From CAYWNA01 sp964459305 (GTDB lineage Bacteria; Planctomycetota; Planctomycetia; Pirellulales; Pirellulaceae): a DNA stretch of 20,277 nt. A program made the position numbers and the translations under genes. Positions 13,992 to 20,277 of the stretch are shown piece after piece (within the stretch, counting starts at the first letter, position 1; each line of letters opens with the position of its first letter). The notes below the pieces were generated by a model. That model made no database searches, was not told where the DNA came from, and saw nothing but the letters and a program-made list of their open reading frames with translations. Location: contig CAYWNA010000246.1 in the NCBI GenBank assembly GCA_964459305.1, positions 1 through 20,277 on the forward strand, written 5' to 3'.

Positions 13992-15827
13992 ATGAAGAAG
14001 ACACGATGCATTTTGGCCTGCTGCGTGGTAGCGGCGTCTTCACTCTTGTTTTCAGCGGCGACGGCCCTGGCGGCAGAGAAGCCTAATATCTTGTGGCTGA
14101 CCAGCGAAGATAACGGTATCTCGTGGGTCAGTTGTTACGGCGGAACGAACTGCAAGACACCCAACATCGACAAGCTTGCCGAGGAGGGCTTTCGGTATAC
14201 CCATTGCTTTGATAATGCGGCTGTCTGCGCCCCCACTCGATCTACATGGATCACCGGCATGTACGCCATTTCCAACGGGACCCACCCCATGCGCAGCCGC
14301 AACCAGATCCCGCATGATACGATCAAGTACTATCCCGATCTGTTAAGGAAGGCGGGGTATCACACGTCGAACTCGATCAAGACCGACTACAACATTGGCG
14401 GCCGATCGGATCGGGACTGTTGGGACGTCATGAACAGGAAGATCCGCTATGGCTGGCGCGAGCGCAAACCGGGGCAGCCTTTCTTTGCTGTGGTCAACTC
14501 GACGAGCAGTCACGAGAGCCGTGCACATGGGGATGTGGAAAACACGCGCAACGATCCGGACAAAATGAAGCTGCACTCCTACCATCCGGACCTTCCGGTG
14601 ATCCGGAAGAACTATGCCAAGTACGCGGATGCCGTGGAGAACATGGACAACGACATCAAGCAAGCCCTGGATGCCCTCAAAGAAGACGGTCTCTATGAGG
14701 ACACGATCATTATCTACAACTCGGACCACGGCGGCGTGATGCCGCGCAGCAAGCGGTTCCTGTATTCCAGCGGTACGCATTGCCCGTTGATTGTCCGTAT
14801 CCCGGAAAAGTACAAGGGTTTTTGGCCTGCTGAAAAACCGGGTATGACGGTCGACCGCCTGGTGAGCTTTGTAGACATGCCGAAGACTTGGCTGAGCCTT
14901 GCCGGTGCCGAGATTCCCGACACGTTCCAGGGCACAGTCCTCCTGGGCCAAGGAATCGAACCCGAGCCGGAATACCACCTGAGCTTCCGAGAGCGTGCCG
15001 ACGAGCGTTGCGACTCAGTGCGTATGTTTCGCGACAAACAGTTTGCCTACTACAAGAACTACATGCCTTACGCGCCGGCCGGACAGTTCCTGTCCTACCT
15101 CTGGCGCGCCGCGGCCACCCCGGCCTGGGAGAAACACCATCAGGAAGGCAAAACGGATGAAATCACGGGCAGGTTCTTCAGGCCGCGGGTTTCCGAAGAA
15201 TTCTACGATACCGTCAAAGACTTCGACAACGTCCACAATTTGATCGACGATCCCAAGCATCAGAAAAGAATCGCCGAGATGAAGCGGGCCATGCGAAAGA
15301 AGCAGCTGGAGCTCTACGATTCAGGACTCCTGCCGGAATCCATGCGCGTGAGGCGGGCCCAGCAGCACGACATGACGATCTACGAAATGGTCCGCGATCC
15401 AAAACTCTATCCCCTGGAATCGTATCTCGACGCCTCCGACATGGCCCTGGAGCGCAACCCGGATAACCTACAGGCTTTCATCACGGGAATGTCCGATCCG
15501 GACTGCGGTATCCGATACTGGTCGGTTGTGGGTCTTCATCTGCTTGAAGAAAACGCCGCCCCCACGGTTCAGACGCTCGAAAGAGCCCTAGGGGACGAGT
15601 CGGACGAAGTGAAAATCATGGCGGCATGGACGCTGGTCAAGCTTGGCCGGAACGATAAGGGCCTGGGGTCTCTCCGCGACCTCTTGAACAATGGAACCGC
15701 CGCCGAGCGTAAGCTCCACAACGTGCTGGACTGGATGGACGAAGATGCTGTGCCCCTGGTCAGGGAATACCTCAATGCCAACCCGAAGAAAGCAAAGAAC
15801 ATCCTGGCCAAGATAGCACAGGATTAG
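13992..15827 (+). CDS. exported sulfatase with C-terminal HEAT-like repeats
   Basis: A 611-residue protein with a signal peptide (about 1-28, ALAAEKPN). The sulfatase fold spans about 30-470: NILWLTSEDNG (metal ligands E39/D40), the C-x-P-x-R site C79-A-P-T-R83 followed by STWITG, where Cys is oxidised to formylglycine, and NSDHGG (D245, H246 metal site). It would hydrolyse sulfate esters, probably on polysaccharides; the substrate cannot be inferred. Residues about 470-600 carry two or three HEAT-like repeats (FITGMSDPDCGIRYWSVVGL; ALGDESDEVKIMAAWTLVKLG), probably for binding or packing. Planctomycetes carry many such enzymes. No formylglycine-generating enzyme is encoded in the window. The next gene is convergent, 131 bases away, and that gap holds only the palindrome GCTGAGCTCAGC (15831-15842). 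Confidence 0.9.
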   Translation: MKKTRCILACCVVAASSLLFSAATALAAEKPNILWLTSEDNGISWVSCYGGTNCKTPNIDKLAEEGFRYTHCFDNAAVCAPTRSTWITGMYAISNGTHPMRSRNQIPHDTIKYYPDLLRKAGYHTSNSIKTDYNIGGRSDRDCWDVMNRKIRYGWRERKPGQPFFAVVNSTSSHESRAHGDVENTRNDPDKMKLHSYHPDLPVIRKNYAKYADAVENMDNDIKQALDALKEDGLYEDTIIIYNSDHGGVMPRSKRFLYSSGTHCPLIVRIPEKYKGFWPAEKPGMTVDRLVSFVDMPKTWLSLAGAEIPDTFQGTVLLGQGIEPEPEYHLSFRERADERCDSVRMFRDKQFAYYKNYMPYAPAGQFLSYLWRAAATPAWEKHHQEGKTDEITGRFFRPRVSEEFYDTVKDFDNVHNLIDDPKHQKRIAEMKRAMRKKQLELYDSGLLPESMRVRRAQQHDMTIYEMVRDPKLYPLESYLDASDMALERNPDNLQAFITGMSDPDCGIRYWSVVGLHLLEENAAPTVQTLERALGDESDEVKIMAAWTLVKLGRNDKGLGSLRDLLNNGTAAERKLHNVLDWMDEDAVPLVREYLNANPKKAKNILAKIAQD

Positions 15828-15958
15828 CGTGCTGAGCTCAGCGTGTTTTGGGACCTGCGGTATACTCGACCAGGCTCAGCACCCCATTGCTATCCTTATC
15901 GTTGCGCTTGAATCGACGTACTACTGGCTGCTGCCGATTCAGGCCGTCGATTTTCGAT

Positions 15959-17107
15959 TCAGCTTTTCTGCAACAGCGTCAACAGCCGCCGGTCCAGCTT
16001 GTGCCCGTACCAGTCCTCTAATTCGATATCGGTGCGGCCCGAGTCGAGAATCCCGAAGGAGCCGCGGAAATTCCACAGCGCGTACCCGATGCCGTGGCCT
16101 TTCAGAATGTCCATCACATCGGCGTACCAGGCGTAGAAGACTTCGTAGGGCGTCTTGTTGTAGCAGCCCGCCTCGCCGCAGTGGACGCCAATTCCCTTTT
16201 TGGCCAAATCGGCCCAGGGCGCGTAGTGGGCTTCGAGCTTCGCCCGATCGTATTTCACTGACCCGTTCTTGTTCAACAGCGGCCAGGTCGGCGTGGGGAA
16301 ACTCAGGTTCTTGTCGACCCATCGCGCACGGTAATGGCTGATGCCAGCGGGCGTGTAGGCGTGAACGCTCTGGGCCACGCCCGTGGGGATCATGTTTTCA
16401 ACCACCTTGTTGCCCACGCTCAGCCCGTCGATGATGATGATCCGGCCGGGTGTGTGCTTGCGGATCGTTTCGGTCGCCCGGGTCATCACACGCCGATAGT
16501 CCTCGGCCGACATGTACCCTTCCCTGACGCGCGGCGCCTCGTTCATCAAATTGAAACTGAGATCCTCCACCGACACCCCACGATAGCGCTTCGCGAACAG
16601 GTCCCAGTGGAAGACGAAAGCGTCCTCGGCCCGCCGGTCGCTCCACAACACGAACGGCTCGCGGTCGGGATTGTTGATGCAGTAGCCCGGCGCCCGGTGA
16701 AAGTTCAGACTCACGTGCAAGCCGTACTTAATGCCCAGCTCGACGGTCCGGTCCACCTTCTCCATTGTCCTCTCTCTGATCTTATACATGTCATCCGGCG
16801 AGAGCGTCTTGGTTTCGCGCCAATTCGTGTCGATCCATAGCCAGTAGTCCATGGGCATGCGAATGAAATCAAATCCCCAATCACGAATCCACTTCAGATC
16901 GTCCTCGCTGACCATCCCCGCACTCCGCTCGCTGCGGCCGAAGGCTTGAAAGAAGTCGACCAGGTTAAAACCTCGCCATCGGGGAATCGCCGTCTGGGCT
17001 GGCTTTTTTGCGGCGTCCGCTCTGGCAACGGTTCCCAGGGCAACTCCGGCCGCCGCGGCTCCGGCTGTTTTCAAGAAAACTCGGCGATTGGTCGACTCGC
17101 GTGTCAT
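15959..17107 (-). CDS. Tat-exported glycoside hydrolase, family 5 type
   Basis: A 382-residue protein with a Tat signal (NRRVFLKTAG with R8-R9, then AAAAGVALGTVARADA). The mature part has the GH5 (cellulase-like) barrel layout: RGFNLVDFF near the start, FIRMPMDYWLW (81-91), H137 in LNFHRAPG, acid/base E190 in LMNEAP, H249-Y251 in VHAYTP, nucleophile E312 in GVHCGEAG, and W345 in YALWNFRG. It would cleave beta-linked glycans with retention; glucanase, mannanase and other specificities cannot be told apart here. Being exported folded by Tat is common for planctomycete enzymes. GAGGAAA (complement of 17113-17119) precedes ATG 17107. It lies downstream of the PQQ protein gene on the same strand, separated by 138 bases containing a palindrome. 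Confidence 0.87.
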   Translation of the reverse strand: MTRESTNRRVFLKTAGAAAAGVALGTVARADAAKKPAQTAIPRWRGFNLVDFFQAFGRSERSAGMVSEDDLKWIRDWGFDFIRMPMDYWLWIDTNWRETKTLSPDDMYKIRERTMEKVDRTVELGIKYGLHVSLNFHRAPGYCINNPDREPFVLWSDRRAEDAFVFHWDLFAKRYRGVSVEDLSFNLMNEAPRVREGYMSAEDYRRVMTRATETIRKHTPGRIIIIDGLSVGNKVVENMIPTGVAQSVHAYTPAGISHYRARWVDKNLSFPTPTWPLLNKNGSVKYDRAKLEAHYAPWADLAKKGIGVHCGEAGCYNKTPYEVFYAWYADVMDILKGHGIGYALWNFRGSFGILDSGRTDIELEDWYGHKLDRRLLTLLQKS

Positions 17108-17149
17108 GGCAGTTTCCTCACAGTTCGGTGTCCCTCGTCACGGCTCCCG

Positions 17150-17197
17150 CGGTCGGGAGACCCAGTTGTGGGCCGGTCTCCTGACCGGGCCACAACT
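17150..17197. repeat. interlocked inverted repeats
   Basis: Pair A: 17150-17162 and 17175-17187 (CGGTCGGGAGACC / GGTCTCCTGACCG, 12 of 13 matching). Pair B: 17164-17171 and 17190-17197 (AGTTGTGG / CCACAACT, perfect). The order A-B-A'-B' means both cannot form as simple nested hairpins; they are alternatives, or a pseudoknot if made as RNA. The element lies between two genes on the minus strand, in the 5' leader region of the GH5 gene. Confidence 0.65.
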
Positions 17198-17245
17198 TCA
17201 TAGTTTTCTGCATCGCCCACTGAAGCACGCAACGCCTAAAAAGCC

Positions 17246-20200
17246 TTACTGTGGCCCCATGCACACCACACGACCATCGGCGAGCGAAAGATAGAGCAGG
17301 CCGTTCGCGGCGGCGAGACTGTCCCATGCCGGAGGGGCGTCGAGCGTGTACTGGGCCAGTTCTTCTCCGGTGGATGCGGAAGCCGCCCATAGGATGCCGC
17401 CCATTCGCCCTTCGTACGCTTTGCCCAGATCGCGCTTCGGGAACACGACCGGGGTTCCGGCGACGAACACGACGTCATTGGCCAGTGCCATGGCCTTGCC
17501 GGTGAGCGGGATGGAACTGCTCCAGAGTTTCTTCGAGGGGGCAATGTTGGACGGGCCCTGGTTTCTGGCTCGCGCTCTCTTCCCTTTGCTGGGCTTGGCA
17601 GCGGTCTGCTTGGCAACTCGCTTGCGGGTGCCCGCCGCCGCGCCTGTCGAAGTCTTCGCCGATTCGCCGTACGTTCCCGCGTAGAGTGTGTAGCCGCTGG
17701 CACGGGGATCGAACGGGACGGTGCGCCCAGGGGGATAGCCGCGAACCTCGTAGAATCGCGCGCCATCGATGACGAGGATGTCGCCATGCACGCCGCCCAG
17801 GCCCGTTGGGATGTCGTAGTGCAGCATGGTATCAATGGTCCAGAATGAGCGGTGCTGGGGGATCGCCTCGAGAAAACCGTGCGAGGGAATCAGGTGCGGC
17901 TCCTTGACATCCTGAAGAGCGACCGGCGACAGATCGGGTTTGAAAGCTTGATGCCGGAGATAGAGCAGTTTTTCGCCGCCGATGAAGATGTCTCCCTTGA
18001 ATCCCTCGATGCTCATGCCCTTGACGACCTCCCGGTTTTCGACGGGGAAACCGTTCTCGCCGTAGGGGCCGTACATGCGTTTCTGATGGGCGACTTTGCC
18101 GGAGCGCGGGTCGAGCGCATACAGGAAGATGCCACCATCGATGAAGGAGTTTCTGCCGGCGGCAAAATACGCGAGGCCGTCTCGGATGAGGATGCTGCCG
18201 CAAATCGGCCACGCCGACTCCGGCTGCCCGTAGGCGCAGATCTGCCGCCGCTCGAGCGGCGAAAATCGCCAGGCGAGCGTTCCGTCGGCGGCACGCAGGC
18301 AATAGGCTGATCCGTCGCGGGAACCGAACAGAAGGAGGCCCCGGTAATAGGTCGGTGGCGAGTCGACACGTCCCTCGGCGGAGAACCGCCAAACGATCTT
18401 CCCGTCCGTCGCGTTCATGGCGCACACGGCGTGACCGTCAACGTCGGCCGCGAACACCATGCCGGCGGCGATGACCGGGGCGCTGGCCCGGGTGCCCAGC
18501 TTCGTCTCCCAGCGTTTGCCGAGCACGGCCGGGACTTTGCTCTTCGTCGTTCCTGTCCGGGCATTATCGTGACGGTAGGCCGGCCAATCGTCCGGGGAAT
18601 CGGAAACCTGAGATTTGAAATTTGAAATCTCAGAATAGGCGGGGCCTTTTTCAAGTGTACCGTCCGTGTCCACCTTGATGGGTTGATCCCATTTGGTAAG
18701 GCCGGGTTCCGTCGCCATCGCGTTCATGCCGTTCAGCATCACGCTGTTGCAGCACGCGCAGGACGGTGGACCTACATAGTACAGACCGTTGCACGGCAGC
18801 GGACCAATACCGCAGGTGCTGCGGATCCAAGGATTGGGCAATTCCGCCGAGGAACTTAGATCGAGGAAATCGCTGCCGCCGGTCACGCTGTTGATGTAAT
18901 ACCGCGTCGTGATCCGGTTCCGGTAGCAACGGTCATGGCCCATGGGGCCGAGCATGGTCTGATCGATCTGCTTGACCAGCTTGCCGGTTTCGGGATCGAA
19001 GCCGTTAACGCCCATGCGGGTAAGTCCGAGAGCCGGCACGGGCCGCCCAGTCGAGCCGCTATATGCTTGCGCCCAGACAAGGCCGCCGGCCAGAAACGTG
19101 TCTGGTGCCTTGTGATGATTGATCGTGGCAGGCGTCTCCCATAGCGCCTGGCCATCGGCGAGACGGAACGCCCGGAGCCGCTCGGAATCTGCGAGATAGG
19201 CGGCGCTATCCGAAAGTACGAGCGAAACCGCAATGCCCGCCGGCCCTTTGAGAACGATGGGGGCAGGCTCACGCCAGAGCGATTTGCCGGTCGCGCGGTC
19301 CAGGCAGACGAGCTCCGTCGCGGTTGCAAAGACCATGCGGTCGCCGATCACTCCGATCGTCGCTCCTTCGTAGCCTTTCGTGTCGGCTCCGGATATTCTC
19401 CACAGTTCGCTGCCCGAGTCGGCGTCAATCGCCAGGATATCGTTCTTGGGATCGGCTGGCCGACGAATCGTTGGACCATAAGCCTCGCGTCGAAACATGC
19501 TCGTTCTTAGTGCCGAGCGGGCAAGGTCCGTGTGAGCCTCCGAGATATCGGACTGGTCGCCCGTGACGACGTACAGCACGCCCCGGTCATGTACGAACTC
19601 CATCGTCCCCGCGGTTTGTGCGTACCGCTTGATGACCTTGCCGGTTGCCGCATCGAATACGGTAATCGGCGCCGAGTAGCCGGGTGTGCAATAGACAACA
19701 TCCCCAACGGCGGCGACCCGCCGCTGAATTTGCACGGGCATCTCTTTGTTGCGGATGTAGATCGGGTGCCAATCGGAAAACATGACCCGCCAGAGGACAA
19801 CGCCGTTGTAGGCGTCCCGAGCCACGAGGGCCTGTTTGCCCGGCAGCGCCGGGTGCTCGGCGGAGCCCAGGTCCTCGACAGTAAACAGACGCCCGTTCGT
19901 GGAGATCATGCTGTTGATCGAAGGCATGGCAAGGTGGGATCGCTGCCACTGGGGCTCGCCCAGCCACTGATACCGCCGGGGCGGACCGACGACGGTGTCC
20001 TGAGCAACGGCGTTGTTGTCCGCGCCGCGAAAGTGCTGCTCCCACTGATCGGTGCCCGGCAACTGGGGCTTGACGGTCGCCGTCCATTTGCCGTCCCGTT
20101 TGACCACCGTGGCGCCGAAGGGTCGAAGCACTCGCACGAGTTCGCCCGGCGGAACCGCACCGGGATCCTCGCACACGACCAACGTCGCCAAGTTGTCCAC

Positions 20201-20277
20201 GTAGGGGAGTTTCTTGCCGTTCCAGTAACCGGTCACCGGTCGGTGTTTTGATGTTTTGGCTTGTGTGGACAAGAAAC
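17246..20277 (-). CDS. PQQ-type propeller protein with N-terminal methyltransferase remnant, 5' partial
   Basis: The frame stays open to the right edge, so the true start is outside; the TTG at 20272 is only the first in-window start codon (1008 residues from it). Residues about 20-70 (LPYVDNLATLVVCEDPG, then ELVRVLRPFGATVVKRDGKW) look like the C-terminal half of a class I methyltransferase-like domain, known to precede PQQ propellers in planctomycete proteins. Propeller 1 starts at DQWEQHFRGADNNAVAQDTVVGPP and includes a Cys-rich segment CGIGPLPCNGLYYVGPPSC, then CC. Propeller 2 starts at DDWPAYRHDNARTG (about 561) and continues to CMGPQ. A Lys/Arg/Ala-rich insert (about 873-905) interrupts the last blades. 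Probably a redox or sugar-related exported protein; no reaction can be assigned. Residues 547-557 come from a palindromic repeat. Confidence 0.75.
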   Translation of the reverse strand, partial: FLSTQAKTSKHRPVTGYWNGKKLPYVDNLATLVVCEDPGAVPPGELVRVLRPFGATVVKRDGKWTATVKPQLPGTDQWEQHFRGADNNAVAQDTVVGPPRRYQWLGEPQWQRSHLAMPSINSMISTNGRLFTVEDLGSAEHPALPGKQALVARDAYNGVVLWRVMFSDWHPIYIRNKEMPVQIQRRVAAVGDVVYCTPGYSAPITVFDAATGKVIKRYAQTAGTMEFVHDRGVLYVVTGDQSDISEAHTDLARSALRTSMFRREAYGPTIRRPADPKNDILAIDADSGSELWRISGADTKGYEGATIGVIGDRMVFATATELVCLDRATGKSLWREPAPIVLKGPAGIAVSLVLSDSAAYLADSERLRAFRLADGQALWETPATINHHKAPDTFLAGGLVWAQAYSGSTGRPVPALGLTRMGVNGFDPETGKLVKQIDQTMLGPMGHDRCYRNRITTRYYINSVTGGSDFLDLSSSAELPNPWIRSTCGIGPLPCNGLYYVGPPSCACCNSVMLNGMNAMATEPGLTKWDQPIKVDTDGTLEKGPAYSEISNFKSQVSDSPDDWPAYRHDNARTGTTKSKVPAVLGKRWETKLGTRASAPVIAAGMVFAADVDGHAVCAMNATDGKIVWRFSAEGRVDSPPTYYRGLLLFGSRDGSAYCLRAADGTLAWRFSPLERRQICAYGQPESAWPICGSILIRDGLAYFAAGRNSFIDGGIFLYALDPRSGKVAHQKRMYGPYGENGFPVENREVVKGMSIEGFKGDIFIGGEKLLYLRHQAFKPDLSPVALQDVKEPHLIPSHGFLEAIPQHRSFWTIDTMLHYDIPTGLGGVHGDILVIDGARFYEVRGYPPGRTVPFDPRASGYTLYAGTYGESAKTSTGAAAGTRKRVAKQTAAKPSKGKRARARNQGPSNIAPSKKLWSSSIPLTGKAMALANDVVFVAGTPVVFPKRDLGKAYEGRMGGILWAASASTGEELAQYTLDAPPAWDSLAAANGLLYLSLADGRVVCMGPQ
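18608..18633. repeat. AT-rich palindrome absorbed into the PQQ gene
   Basis: A 26-base near-palindrome (24 of 26 positions symmetric) built from GAGATTTGAAA and TTTGAAATCTC. It is strikingly AT-rich within a GC-rich gene. Read in frame on the minus strand it gives SEISNFKSQVS, in the linker between the two propellers. The ISNFK-type peptide is what this kind of dispersed TTTGAAATTTGAAATC sequence encodes when inserted in a gene. Confidence 0.7.

Noticed and set aside
15831..15842. Palindrome GCTGAGCTCAGC after the sulfatase stop, as a terminator
   Set aside because: It is a 12-base dyad with no room for a loop and only TTTT a few bases on. It is also bracketed by the short direct repeat AGCGTG, which is likely chance.

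Overview
The window looks like a stretch of chromosome from a planctomycete, probably near the Pirellulales. The basis is gene content rather than a marker gene: an exported sulfatase with HEAT-like repeats, a very large triheme c-type cytochrome fused to a beta-propeller (HzsA-related), several exported PQQ/NHL-type propeller proteins including a substrate-binding-protein/PQQ fusion and a methyltransferase-remnant/PQQ fusion, a degraded ECF sigma factor of the planctomycete type, and GC-rich palindromes scattered between genes. I see no rRNA, tRNA, transposase, phage gene or CRISPR array.

Layout. 1-209: leader with short inverted repeats ahead of a VapBC toxin-antitoxin pair (210-869). 861-4139 (-): a 1092-residue HzsA-related cytochrome, overlapping the vapC end by 9 bp tail to tail. 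4140-4853: no intact gene; it holds a small frameshifted gene (4298-4589), a hairpin, and a palindromic element nested inside a larger palindrome. 4854-6356 (+): an exported, Cys-pair-rich, NHL-like propeller protein. 6549-8633 (+): an exported PhnD-like/PQQ-propeller fusion. 8634-8865: an apparent MITE-like palindromic element bounded by a 9-bp direct repeat. 8866-11538 (+): an exported M14-family metallocarboxypeptidase. 11580-13307 (-): an exported gamma-glutamyltransferase, convergent with the previous gene. 13364-13426: a second copy of the palindrome first seen at 4732-4800. 13563-13904 (-): the C-terminal remnant of an ECF sigma factor. 13992-15827 (+): the sulfatase. 15959-17107 (-): a Tat-exported family 5-type glycoside hydrolase. 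17150-17197: interlocked inverted repeats. 17246-20277 (-): the methyltransferase-remnant/PQQ protein, which runs off the right edge.

Almost every protein carries an export signal (Sec or Tat), so the region encodes extracytoplasmic enzymes: peptide breakdown (M14, GGT), polysaccharide breakdown (sulfatase, GH5), and redox or binding proteins built on propellers. Apart from vapBC there is no clear multigene operon. Genes are separated by 40-700 bp spacers, most containing a palindrome. The least understood items are the Cys-rich propeller protein, the two domain fusions with PQQ propellers, the HzsA-related cytochrome with a long N-terminal extension, and the families of nested palindromes, one of which seems to have been absorbed in frame into a coding sequence (18608-18633).
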